Assembly: GCA_027078365.1 (NCBI GenBank)
Contig: JALWYQ010000041.1
Span: 1-35,637 of the forward strand
Direction of reading: 5' to 3'
Length of the DNA stretch: 35,637 bases
DNA from: Phycisphaerae bacterium
GTDB taxonomy: Bacteria; Planctomycetota; Phycisphaerae; Sedimentisphaerales; Sedimentisphaeraceae
Every line of letters begins with the position of its first letter. Position 1 is the stretch's first letter. The notes beneath the pieces are model-generated. The model saw only the letters and a list, made by a program, of their open reading frames with translations. It had not been told where the DNA came from and made no database searches. A program made the position numbers and the translations under genes. This document shows, in pieces, positions 24,151-33,055 of this stretch.

Positions 24151-25788
24151 CTAGTTATCTTGCCCATCGTCGGTTTGTTTGAGATTTATTATAGGTAAAT
24201 CTAAGTAGAATGTCGAACCGACACCGAGTTCACTCTCTACTGAAACTTTCGCTGACAACAGCTGCGCAAGCTCTGTACTGATTGCAAGGCCAAGCCCCGT
24301 TCCGGCACCCTTTCTCGTGATAGAGCCATCGACCTGACGGAACTTCTCAAAGACATGCTCAATCTCATCGGGCGGAATTCCACAGCCCGTATCGGAGACC
24401 GCAATCCTAATGGTTTTGTCATCAAGCATTTTGGCTTCAATTCTTATCTTTCCGCCTTCAGGTGTAAACTTAATAGCGTTGCTAAAAAAGTTGTAAAGTA
24501 TTTGTTGGACCTTGCCTGCGTCCGTTTGAATAATTGGAATGTCGTCTTCAACTTGTACCTTCACCTTCAACATCTTCTTCTCTGTCATTGGAGAGAAAAA
24601 CACAGCTATTGACTTACACAAGTCTGCGATACTAGTTTTAGTAATGTGCAATTTTAGCTTGCCCGCCTCTGCCTTAGCCAAGTCGAGAAGGTCGTTAATC
24701 ATATTCAAAAGACTACGACCGCTTTTGACGATGTTGTCTGCGTAGCGGCGAGATTTTTCAATATCTTCACCAGGCTTGTCTCTTAGAATATCTGCAAAAC
24801 CAAGAATAGCGTTTAGAGGTGTTCTAAACTCATGACTCATATTGGCAAGAAACTCACTTTTCAATTTATTGGCCTTAAATAGCTCAATGTTGCGTTCTGA
24901 CAATTCAACGATTTTATTATCAAGCTGCGCATTTGCATCGCGAAGCTTCTGTTGAGATTCTTGCAAACCATCGAGCATATCGTTAAACGACTCAGCCAAA
25001 CTCTGAAATTCATCGCCAGTTTTTATTGAGGCTCGCGCATCCATCTGACCTTCAGAAACATTACTTACAAGCGCTCGAAGTTGTCTGATTGGATGAAGGA
25101 TAATTCTCTGAATGATAACATAGACGGCAATAATCGCACCAGAACCAGCAAGCAAACCTGCAAAGATAATCAAGAGCTGATTCATTAGGTATGTGTTTTG
25201 GGTGTTAACATCAAACGTTCGATAGATAACTACACCAATCTCTTGGTCGGCATCGAACGGGGTAGAGAGACCCTGTGGGTTATTGCAACTTAGACATTTA
25301 TCTTGCGCATGAACAAGCTGCATATAATAGCGATAGGTTTTAGCGCCTTGCTTTTCAATCCAAGAATAACCGCTTGGAGCTTGGTCGCTTCTTAGCATCT
25401 TCAAAACGCTGCGCTGCTTTGGGGTGAGTTTTGCTAGTAGCTCGGATTCGTCATCCTTTATTGGAATCCATCTTATCGTCTTACCAAAGCCTGACCTTTT
25501 TGGCCCTATCACTCCTTCATCAGAAACATCAAACTCTGAGTCGTTGTCAAGAGAACTTTGATTGCCAAGATGACCACTTAATAGAAGCTCCGTTATCGCT
25601 GCGCCAGTATCAAGCGGAGATTTTTCTGTAAGCTTGCCCATCCAGTAGTATGGAATCAATAACGCAAGAGCAAGAATTAAAACAATTGCGAGTCCAAATT
25701 GTAACCTACATTTACCTGCAACAGTATCGGGCTTTAGTTTCACCTTCCTGAGAAATGAATCAATTCTGATTTTGAGACTTTCTCTCAT
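24151..25788 (-). CDS. Membrane sensor histidine kinase with DUF3365-like sensor
   Basis: A 545-aa transmembrane kinase. Helix 1 (about 30-48) is followed by a periplasmic sensor of about 150 residues resembling DUF3365/Tll0287-type sensors. It ends near a CxxC pair, Cys165-LS-Cys168, but the next residue is Asn rather than the His of a CxxCH haem site. Helix 2 (about 203-227), a HAMP linker (about 228-280) and a short coiled coil come next. The HisKA domain has the phospho-acceptor His319 in NMSHEFRTPLN, and an HATPase domain with DTGCGIPP and GTGLGLAI boxes ends the protein. No receiver domain or response regulator gene is adjacent, so it is an orphan here. Redox or small-molecule sensing is a possibility from the CxxC pair. 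Confidence 0.93.
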   Translation of the reverse strand: MRESLKIRIDSFLRKVKLKPDTVAGKCRLQFGLAIVLILALALLIPYYWMGKLTEKSPLDTGAAITELLLSGHLGNQSSLDNDSEFDVSDEGVIGPKRSGFGKTIRWIPIKDDESELLAKLTPKQRSVLKMLRSDQAPSGYSWIEKQGAKTYRYYMQLVHAQDKCLSCNNPQGLSTPFDADQEIGVVIYRTFDVNTQNTYLMNQLLIIFAGLLAGSGAIIAVYVIIQRIILHPIRQLRALVSNVSEGQMDARASIKTGDEFQSLAESFNDMLDGLQESQQKLRDANAQLDNKIVELSERNIELFKANKLKSEFLANMSHEFRTPLNAILGFADILRDKPGEDIEKSRRYADNIVKSGRSLLNMINDLLDLAKAEAGKLKLHITKTSIADLCKSIAVFFSPMTEKKMLKVKVQVEDDIPIIQTDAGKVQQILYNFFSNAIKFTPEGGKIRIEAKMLDDKTIRIAVSDTGCGIPPDEIEHVFEKFRQVDGSITRKGAGTGLGLAISTELAQLLSAKVSVESELGVGSTFYLDLPIINLKQTDDGQDN

Positions 25789-25863
25789 AGCCCCTCTGCA
25801 AATAGATTACAATTCGTAACTCGCAATTTTATGTTAAGCTAGCATCTTCTCTTTAAAAGAGAG

Positions 25864-27669
25864 CTATTCGTTCTCGAGCTGATGAAGATGCTTTTGCGTT
25901 CTAATATTAAGCTCTTGAAGTTGCTTTGGATCGACTTCACTCGGCGCATCAGTAAGAAGACACTGACCACGCTGTGTTTTAGGGAACGCAATTACATCTC
26001 TAATATTTTCAGTGCCCGTTAGAAGCATAGTCAACCTGTCAAGCCCAAAGGCAATACCACCATGTGGAGGAGTTCCATATTCCAACGCACGCAAGAAGAA
26101 GCCAAACTGCTCATTCGCCTGCTCACGTGAGATTTTCAGGATATCAAAAACCTTTGCCTGCATTTGAGTGTCATGAATACGAATACTGCCGCCGCCGACT
26201 TCAGAACCGTTGACCACTAAATCGTACGCTTGAGAGCGAATGTTGCCAGGGTCGCTATCTAACTTATGCGCATCTTCAGGAATTGGTGCGGTGAATGGGT
26301 GGTGCAGAGAATCGAATCTACCTTCATCCTCGTTGTATTCGAACAGTGGGAAATCCACAACCCAGACAAAGGCCAAATCGTTTTCGTTGTAGAGGCCTAA
26401 ATCTTTTCCGAGCTTAACCCTAAGAGGAGCTAGAGCTTTATTGGCAACCGATTCCTTATCTGCAACAAACAGTAGTAAATCGCCATCTTGCGCATCAAAA
26501 CGCTTAATCAATTCTTGCTGCTGAGCGTCTGTGAAGAATTTAACGATATTGCTCTTTAGTTCAAGAGAGCCAGTATCGTCGTTTTTCTCGACCTTCATCC
26601 AAGCAAGCCCCTTGGCTCCGTAATCAGCTACAAAACCAGTGAGCCCCTTTTCGATATCGCTTCTTGAGTAACTTGCCGCTCCTGTCGCACACAGACCTTT
26701 AACAACTCCGCCCTTTTCTACGGTAGAGGTAAAGACTTTAAAACCTGAATCTGCTGCAATATCTGAGATATTTTTCAATTTCATATCAAAACGAAGATCA
26801 GGACGGTCAATACCATAATCATCAAGGGCCTCTTTGTACGGCATCTGGCGGATTGGAAGTTTTAGCTCATAACCTGTAATCTCTTTCCAGATTTTAGCAA
26901 TCATACCTTCCATAACCTCGATAACATCGCTAGAGTCAACAAAACTCATCTCGCAGTCTATCTGCGTAAACTCAGCTTGTCTATCTGCTCTTGGGTCTTC
27001 GTCTCTAAAACAACGAACTATCTGGAAGTAACGGTCCAATCCAGCGACCATTAGAATCTGCTTAAAGAGCTGTGGAGATTGAGGCAATGCATAGAACGAG
27101 CCTTGATAAAGCCTGCTTGGCACTAGGAAATCACGCGCACCTTCTGGAGTGCTTTTACCGAGCATTGGAGTTTCAATCTCAAGGAAATCTTTTGTGTCAA
27201 GATAGTCACGGACGAGCTTTGCAATTCTATGACGAACAATCAGTTTCTCCTGCATAACTGGTCTGCGCAAATCAATATATCGATTTGCAAGACGAGTCTC
27301 CTCGCCGACATTATCAGCAGCATCAACCTCGAAAGCCGGAGTCTTTGCCTTGCTTAGAACTTCTAGCTCTTTGGCTATAATCTCAATCTCACCTGTTGCG
27401 AGTCTTGGATTTTCCAAGCCCTCACCACGCGGCGCTACAACACCAGAGACGCTGATGACCCACTCACTACGCAATTGACGTGCAAGCTTGTGCATCTCGG
27501 CATCTTCATCTGGATTAAAAACGACCTGTACAAGACCATAACGGTCGCGCAAATCGACAAATACCAAGTTTCCATGATCGCGATAAGAGTTCACCCAACC
27601 CGATACGACTATCTTCTTATCTACATCAGTGATACGTACATCACCACATCTATGTGTTCTTTTGAGCAT
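25864..27669 (-). CDS. aspS: Aspartyl-tRNA synthetase
   Basis: A class IIb synthetase that charges tRNA-Asp in the cytoplasm. The ATG at 27669 gives 601 aa, close to the usual bacterial size, with the standard opening MLKRTHRCGDV. The frame stays open further upstream, but the promoter (27712-27740) lies inside that extension and AGGAA precedes the chosen start. Visible are the OB-fold anticodon domain (about 1-110), motif 2 (FRDEDPRADRQAEFTQID), the bacterial GAD insertion and motif 3 (GIAFGLDRLTMLLTG). In the anticodon domain the RDHG segment carries His32. In Pseudomonas aeruginosa the equivalent His31 goes with relaxed tRNA specificity, whereas discriminating enzymes have Leu there. Confidence 0.97.
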   Translation of the reverse strand: MLKRTHRCGDVRITDVDKKIVVSGWVNSYRDHGNLVFVDLRDRYGLVQVVFNPDEDAEMHKLARQLRSEWVISVSGVVAPRGEGLENPRLATGEIEIIAKELEVLSKAKTPAFEVDAADNVGEETRLANRYIDLRRPVMQEKLIVRHRIAKLVRDYLDTKDFLEIETPMLGKSTPEGARDFLVPSRLYQGSFYALPQSPQLFKQILMVAGLDRYFQIVRCFRDEDPRADRQAEFTQIDCEMSFVDSSDVIEVMEGMIAKIWKEITGYELKLPIRQMPYKEALDDYGIDRPDLRFDMKLKNISDIAADSGFKVFTSTVEKGGVVKGLCATGAASYSRSDIEKGLTGFVADYGAKGLAWMKVEKNDDTGSLELKSNIVKFFTDAQQQELIKRFDAQDGDLLLFVADKESVANKALAPLRVKLGKDLGLYNENDLAFVWVVDFPLFEYNEDEGRFDSLHHPFTAPIPEDAHKLDSDPGNIRSQAYDLVVNGSEVGGGSIRIHDTQMQAKVFDILKISREQANEQFGFFLRALEYGTPPHGGIAFGLDRLTMLLTGTENIRDVIAFPKTQRGQCLLTDAPSEVDPKQLQELNIRTQKHLHQLENE

Positions 27670-27711
27670 ATTCTTAATTCCTGAGTAATAGGTTACATTT
27701 CTAAACCCGCG

Positions 27712-27740
27712 AAGATAGCCTAAAAACGCTGTTACGTCAA
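27712..27740 (-). promoter_or_regulatory. Promoter of aspS
   Basis: On the minus strand, TTGACG (27735-27740) and TATCTT (27712-27717) are 17 bp apart. Transcription would begin near 27705, about 36 nt before the aspS start. This supports the shorter protein. Confidence 0.55.
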
Positions 27741-27802
27741 TAATAATACGCAATTATAGGCTCATAAAACACGATATCGCCCGATGAGGGCTCCAAAAGT
27801 GC

Positions 27803-28489
27803 CTACATTTCCCATTTGTCTGGCTGCTTGTGGAACCTATTTTGTAAATACATTCCTATGACAGTAGGAAGCGTAAAACAGATTGGCAAAAACCAATTGT
27901 AGGTATATACCCAGTCATGGATGTGTTGAGTTGGTGGTTCAAGATTGGATTCATAGATATTGGCAAGCTCTAAAAGACCAACAACCATAAAAACTGACCC
28001 ACCAAGACTTGTAAAGAGCATTACTGCAAATTTAAAGATTATAAATGATATTAAGAAGCCCCCAATAAACCCAGCAACCGCACCTGTCCAGATGTACTCT
28101 CGGCTCACAGAGAGAGAATGCCACAAGCCGGCAACGAGTATAGCTCCAGCAATGCCGCCAAGAAAAGATACCGCATAGCGCATAAGCAATACTGAAACAA
28201 CCGCCAAAACTACTAATCCAGCAATGCCAGCCCATAGCTGCATTTGGGTAGAGCCGAGAAAACTTCCTATCTCAATACCAACAAATAAACCAAATAGGCC
28301 AGAAGCAACTACCGTTAAGACCTTAAACACTCGCCAACCGTAGAGTAAGTAAACAACTCCAAAAGAAATCGCAAATACCGCCTCAAGCCAGCTCAATGAG
28401 ACTATCTGATTCCAAATATAATCTGTTGGATACCCAATCTGGGTATAAGCAACATTAAAGCCAATATTAGCCAAACCTAAATCAACCAT
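27803..28489 (-). CDS. Polytopic membrane protein, DUF4203/TMEM198-like
   Basis: A 228-aa protein with about seven membrane helices and many small residues (Gly, Ala, Ser) in the helices, for example GLFGLFVGIEIGSFLG and GAVAGFIGGFLIS. This pattern resembles DUF4203/TMEM198-type proteins, but the match is by eye. No charged catalytic cluster is seen. It follows the similar gene at 28496 by 6 nt, so the two are almost certainly co-transcribed. Function unknown. Confidence 0.75.
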   Translation of the reverse strand: MVDLGLANIGFNVAYTQIGYPTDYIWNQIVSLSWLEAVFAISFGVVYLLYGWRVFKVLTVVASGLFGLFVGIEIGSFLGSTQMQLWAGIAGLVVLAVVSVLLMRYAVSFLGGIAGAILVAGLWHSLSVSREYIWTGAVAGFIGGFLISFIIFKFAVMLFTSLGGSVFMVVGLLELANIYESNLEPPTQHIHDWVYTYNWFLPICFTLPTVIGMYLQNRFHKQPDKWEM

Positions 28490-28495
28490 ACGTGG

Positions 28496-29281
28496 CTATC
28501 CTTCACTTTCTTCTTCATTCTCAATTACAGCTTCTTTCTCTTTTGAAGCCTTCTTTTGCTTCTTTGTAGGAACAACCAAGTACTGTACAAAGAAACCTAA
28601 CACAAACAAACCTAAGAACATAGCAGCACTCAGTTCGCAGTTTTTGTTGCATTCAGTTATTGGAACCGATGGTTTTGCAAACAACAAAACAATAAGACCA
28701 ATCGCGATAGATAGACTGCCCATCAAGGATATAGCTATCGCACAAGCCATTCTTGAGAGAAATGTTGCAACGACAAAAATCGTAATTCCAATCAATGCTG
28801 ACAAGAAAAACTCGGCCCGCTCTATGCCGTGAGCGATATCTACTATTGCATCCAACAATGCCGTATTTAGCCCAACAATCGCTACACCGAGTTCGGAGAG
28901 ATTGTAAAAATCGCCAGAAGGCTTTGCAACGTCAAGGGTTTTCATTGCAGATGCGCCAATATCCAACCCGCCAACGGCTATGAGAAATATCGCAGATGCC
29001 AGCAATGCGACAAAGACGGCAAATGCCTTCTTAAAGAAAAACGCAGATAGCAAGGCTGTCGAGATAGCGATTATAGCTATAATTTCTATCTTATTTCCAA
29101 CAAGGTAACTACCAACACTCGTTGCAATTACTGCCCAAAGGACAAAAGACCAAAGCCTAGCCCGCGCGATTCCAAATAGCCATATATGCAGCCCTAGAAT
29201 AAAAAGGATAGCCCCAAATATGATTAACCACTGTTTGGGGACATATTGGGATAGATTTTCAATCTTCAACAATAATTCCAT
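28496..29281 (-). CDS. Polytopic membrane protein of unknown function
   Basis: A 261-aa protein with about seven hydrophobic helices from residue 20 to 235 and a charged tail rich in Lys and Glu. The ATG at 29281 is preferred to an upstream TTG because AGAGG lies 6 nt before it. In helix spacing it resembles its downstream neighbour, so the pair may be distant paralogues forming one complex. It starts 14 nt after the channel-like gene. I do not recognise a named family. Confidence 0.72.
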   Translation of the reverse strand: MELLLKIENLSQYVPKQWLIIFGAILFILGLHIWLFGIARARLWSFVLWAVIATSVGSYLVGNKIEIIAIIAISTALLSAFFFKKAFAVFVALLASAIFLIAVGGLDIGASAMKTLDVAKPSGDFYNLSELGVAIVGLNTALLDAIVDIAHGIERAEFFLSALIGITIFVVATFLSRMACAIAISLMGSLSIAIGLIVLLFAKPSVPITECNKNCELSAAMFLGLFVLGFFVQYLVVPTKKQKKASKEKEAVIENEEESEG

Positions 29282-29295
29282 AAAATGCCTCTGGA

Positions 29296-29991
29296 TCAAT
29301 CCTTCTCTGGGCCAAACGAACTGGCAACCTTTAACCCAATTAACTGTGCAACAAATATCGCAAGGTACAACTGTCCAACAATTGACTCAAGCGTCGTTAA
29401 ACCGCGGGCAATACTGGTAACTGGAGTGATATCCCCAAAGCCAAGTGTGGTTAAGGCAGTAAAACTATAGTAGATACAATCAAGCAATTCCGATGAGTTG
29501 GCAGTGTCAAAGCTCAAGCCAGAATACGCATTTGCGTTATAAATCATCACTATCATGTAAAAAAATGACCAGAGCAGACCTATGAGAAAATACACACTGA
29601 TACCGCCTTTAATAGTATCACTAGTAACAACTGTACGCGACGATATCTTTTTGATGAGAATCATAATCGCCATCGAAAAAAATATCGAATACAGGCTCAA
29701 GAGCACAGTCAAGACATTCATCTCGCGAGCTATAATGTTGTATTGCCACAGAAGATGCAGAGAAAACGCCCCAGATATCGTAACTAGCATAAGAACAAAA
29801 CCCCTGCGACTAAGCCCCATGTATAGCGGTGGAATCAGAGCTAATACCATCAGCAAGAATATCACTGGAAATCGAAACATGCTAAAAAATGGGTAGCCTA
29901 TGATGAAAAGAACTTCCAACAGCAGCAGGTGGTTGTATTTATTAAACGACACCTCCATTATTCTTTTTTTTGTCGTGCTACCACGTTGCAT
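29296..29991 (-). CDS. Two-helix potassium-channel-like membrane protein
   Basis: A 231-aa protein with several N-terminal helices and, at the C-terminus, the pore unit of a two-helix ion channel. The unit comprises an outer helix (about 131-151), the pore loop with filter TTLGFGD (181-187) and an inner helix (about 195-220). The filter matches the T-x-G-[YF]-G-D consensus of K+ channels. There is no cytoplasmic RCK/TrkA-N domain, so gating is not evident. GGAG lies 7 nt before the ATG at 29991. It is first in a three-gene membrane-protein cluster that runs to 27803. Confidence 0.85.
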   Translation of the reverse strand: MQRGSTTKKRIMEVSFNKYNHLLLLEVLFIIGYPFFSMFRFPVIFLLMVLALIPPLYMGLSRRGFVLMLVTISGAFSLHLLWQYNIIAREMNVLTVLLSLYSIFFSMAIMILIKKISSRTVVTSDTIKGGISVYFLIGLLWSFFYMIVMIYNANAYSGLSFDTANSSELLDCIYYSFTALTTLGFGDITPVTSIARGLTTLESIVGQLYLAIFVAQLIGLKVASSFGPEKD

Positions 29992-30061
29992 AATCAACTC
30001 CGCTAATTACAAAATAGCCCAATCAAGCACAATCTCACCATCAAGGAAAGACACCAAAAAC

Positions 30062-31438
30062 TTAATGCCCAACTGGTTCGCCTAGTAATTCCTCGAGAGA
30101 TTTGAGTTGCTCTGCTAATAAATCTTCACTTTTGGCTTCAACATTTAATCGCAAGAACGGCTCCGTATTGCTAGGTCTTACGTTAAACCACCAGTCCTTG
30201 AATTGAACGGTAAGACCATCTAAATCGTCGATTTCGCCATCGCCATACTTACTCTTGAGCTCTCTTAGCATCGCTTCTTTATCATCAACCCTAAAATTAA
30301 TCTCACCACTAGCATAATATTTGCGCAGCGGTGCAATTAACTCACTAACAGGCTTATCCGCCCTACTGAGGACATTTAGCATATGGGCAAATGTAACCAT
30401 GCCAGAATCAGCGTAGAAGCTATCACGATAGTAGAAATGCCCGCTGAGCTCACCACCAAAAACTGCGTGGCTATCGCGCAGAGTCTTTTTCATGAATGAA
30501 TGGCCAACGCGTTCACGTCTTGGGGTTCCACCATGGGCAAGAATCTCTTCTTGAACCACCCAGCTACTGCGCAAATCGTAAACAATAGCAGAGCCTGGAT
30601 TGTCTTTGAGGAAATATGGCACCATCAACGCTGTCGTTAAGTCGCAGCTAATGCTCTTACCCTTCTCGTCTATCATCATCAAACGATCGGCATCGCCATC
30701 AAAACAAACACCAACATCGGCACCGCTACTTAGGATAAGCTCCTTTAGCTCTTGAAGATTGTCTTCAACAAGAGGATTTGGTTCATGCTTGAAGGTGCCA
30801 TCATAAGTCATATTTATCGCAACTATCTCGATTGGAAGATCTCCAAAGATAGCCGGAACCATCTTCGCCGCCATACCATTTGAGGCATCCACGGCAACCT
30901 TTAAAGGCTTGATGTCTTTATCCAAGAATTTTAGCACGTGCTGTTTGTACTCTTGTGTTAAATCGTATTTCTCAACCGAGCCAGTATCGACACCCTTCGT
31001 ATGAACCAAAGCCGTCGCGATGTGTTTAATATCTAAAAGGCCCGTATTTTCTCCTACAGGTTTTGCCTCTAATCCGCTGATTTTAAAACCGTTATACTGC
31101 GCAGGGTTATGGCTAGCAGTTACCTGAACACCACCGCAAGTACCAAGATGATTAATCGCAAAGTACATCTGAGGAGTATCAATCATACCTATATCTATGA
31201 CGTTTGCACCAGTTGCATTCATGCCTTTGATTAGGGCTTTAGCAATCGACTCACTGTGAGTTCTCATATCACGCCCAACACAAATACTCTGAGCGTTTAC
31301 TTGCCCCCTCTCGTAACCACGCAGAAGCGACCTTAAAAACTGTGCGCATGCGTAGCCAATCTTCCAAGCGGCATCTTCATTGAGTTGGTCTGGATAGAGA
31401 CCTCTAATATCGTATGCTTTAAAAATAGCAGGGTCCAT
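30062..31438 (-). CDS. Phosphomannomutase/phosphoglucomutase
   Basis: A cytoplasmic alpha-D-phosphohexomutase that interconverts 1- and 6-phosphates of mannose and/or glucose. The 458-aa length fits the bacterial PMM/PGM (ManB/AlgC) class. The active-site phosphoserine is Ser109 in TASHNP. The Mg-binding loop is Asp247-Gly-Asp249-Ala-Asp251-Arg. The sugar-recognition loop GELSGH and the phosphate-binding PSNTEPFLRL motif are intact. Sequence does not decide which sugar is preferred. It is transcribed alone. It could connect glucose 1-phosphate from glycogen phosphorylase to glycolysis, or feed GDP-mannose synthesis. Confidence 0.94.
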   Translation of the reverse strand: MDPAIFKAYDIRGLYPDQLNEDAAWKIGYACAQFLRSLLRGYERGQVNAQSICVGRDMRTHSESIAKALIKGMNATGANVIDIGMIDTPQMYFAINHLGTCGGVQVTASHNPAQYNGFKISGLEAKPVGENTGLLDIKHIATALVHTKGVDTGSVEKYDLTQEYKQHVLKFLDKDIKPLKVAVDASNGMAAKMVPAIFGDLPIEIVAINMTYDGTFKHEPNPLVEDNLQELKELILSSGADVGVCFDGDADRLMMIDEKGKSISCDLTTALMVPYFLKDNPGSAIVYDLRSSWVVQEEILAHGGTPRRERVGHSFMKKTLRDSHAVFGGELSGHFYYRDSFYADSGMVTFAHMLNVLSRADKPVSELIAPLRKYYASGEINFRVDDKEAMLRELKSKYGDGEIDDLDGLTVQFKDWWFNVRPSNTEPFLRLNVEAKSEDLLAEQLKSLEELLGEPVGH

Positions 31439-31890
31439 TTGCTTGCTCCTAAAATCCGTTAATTATAGCGGGCGTCTCTAAAATCCCTTCGTCTTGAAAG
31501 CGATGTTTTTTGTAACCGCAGGCTCAAAACCATCCACTTACCACCCAAAAGTTATTCTAGAACCTAACCCTAGTACCTTAACACCCATATCACTAGATTA
31601 AGTTTAATCGTTAATGTAGCAATGTCAACAAACAACGCCGTTGCAAAAATGGCAAAAGGGCGACTAAAACCCAATATGCCAAAAATATGACAATGGCAAA
31701 TACTAACTGCGCAACAACAAAGCTACATGTCCTATACTTCGGAATTTACGCCCATATTGTTGCAAAAATTCTCAAAAGATACTCTCGCCATAGAAGATTT
31801 ACGCATTTACACTACCATAAGAGGCAATACTCATGTATATTTGAGGTTCCTTTATAATTTTAGTGGATTACGCTTTTGAAGGTAGAGAAA
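31439..31890. other. Divergent intergenic region between mutase and rnd genes
   Basis: No gene is seen in about 450 nt. A TATAAT on the minus strand (31462-31467) precedes the mutase gene, and another on the plus strand (31853-31858) precedes rnd. Neither has a good -35 box at the right distance. The rest is AT-rich, with short A-rich runs and no clear repeat or tRNA. Confidence 0.45.
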
Positions 31891-33042
31891 ATGGATAGTG
31901 GCCATTTCACCTATATTGACAATAATAAAGCATTAACAGAGCTGATAGACTCTCTCAAAGATGTAAATCGCCTTGCGATAGACACTGAAGCAGATAGCTT
32001 GCATAGCTATTATGAGAAAACCTGCCTCATTCAATTAAGTTTTAATGAAAAAAACTTCATAATCGACCCGCTCGCAGACATAGATATTAAATCTTTTCTC
32101 GAAATCTTGAATTCAAAAGAATTAATACTTCACGGCGGCGACTACGACCTGCGCATGATGCGGCAAAGTTACGGTTTTGAGTTTAAGGGTAGAGTTTTTG
32201 ACACAATGCTAGCTGCGCAGCTACTTGGCTACGAAAAGCTAGGGCTTGCCGCGCTTCTAGAGAAACACTTCGATATTAAGCTAAACAAATCTATCCAGCG
32301 CAGCGACTGGTCGAAGAGACCACTATCAAAAGAACAGCTTTACTACGCAACCTACGACACATACTACCTTGAGAATCTTGCGATAAAGCTAGAACAAGAA
32401 CTCAAAGACGCCAACCGCTTGGACTGGTTTAGAGAGCATTGCCAACATATGGTAAACTCGACAACAATAGATAAAGACATAAACAAAGAAGAGGCGTGGA
32501 GAATTAAGGGTTATAACGACCTCCACCCAGCCCAACTGCGATACCTCAAGGCGATATGGCATTGGCGCGAAAAGATTGCGCAGCAACTAGACGTACCACC
32601 GTTTAAAGTAATGCGCAGTGAAGCGATGATTCGTATGGCAAAATGGAAAAGTTTTCACCCAGGCCAAGGAGCAGAAGAATTCAAAGGCCTGCCTAGGAAA
32701 TTCAACTTTGACTATATCCACACGCTAAACGAAAACCTCTTTGAGGCAGACGCTCTAGCAAAATCCAAGTGGCCAGAGAAACGTAAAAAACGCGGCAACA
32801 GCCCATACACGCCAGAGAATCGACACTTAGTAGATAAGTTAAAAAATGCCTGCGCAAAGGTTGCCGATGCAAACGGCTTGCCACTGCCCGTTATAATCTC
32901 TCGCCATAAATTATCTCAGATTTCTACAAAGCTACCGACCTCAGTAGAAGAGCTCGCTAAAGTTACCAAGATGCAAGAGTGGCAAATAGAGCTTCTAGCA
33001 GAGACTATTCTTAAAGTCATCAAAAACTACAAGAAAAAATAA
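31891..33042 (+). CDS. rnd: Ribonuclease D
   Basis: A 3'-5' exoribonuclease that trims tRNA precursors. The ATG at 31891 follows AAGG (31879-31882) and gives 383 aa, the normal RNase D size; an upstream TTG at 31876 is less likely. The DEDDy exonuclease motifs are complete: Asp31 and Glu33 (DTEAD), Asp86 (YDLRM), and Tyr152 with Asp156 (YATYD). An HRDC domain follows at about 205-285, with HPAQLRYLKAIWHWRE, and a second helical domain ends the protein. It is 13 nt upstream of mntP and likely shares its transcript. Confidence 0.95.
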   Translation: MDSGHFTYIDNNKALTELIDSLKDVNRLAIDTEADSLHSYYEKTCLIQLSFNEKNFIIDPLADIDIKSFLEILNSKELILHGGDYDLRMMRQSYGFEFKGRVFDTMLAAQLLGYEKLGLAALLEKHFDIKLNKSIQRSDWSKRPLSKEQLYYATYDTYYLENLAIKLEQELKDANRLDWFREHCQHMVNSTTIDKDINKEEAWRIKGYNDLHPAQLRYLKAIWHWREKIAQQLDVPPFKVMRSEAMIRMAKWKSFHPGQGAEEFKGLPRKFNFDYIHTLNENLFEADALAKSKWPEKRKKRGNSPYTPENRHLVDKLKNACAKVADANGLPLPVIISRHKLSQISTKLPTSVEELAKVTKMQEWQIELLAETILKVIKNYKKK

Positions 33043-33055
33043 GGCTTACCAAGAG

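Noticed and set aside
25844-25864. TCTCTTT-T-AAAGAGA inverted repeat at the end of aspS as a terminator
   Set aside because: The centre is a single base, and no T-run follows on either strand beyond the arm itself.
27784-27800. Small GCCC/GGGC hairpin downstream of the 27803 gene as terminator
   Set aside because: Only four base pairs and no T-run.
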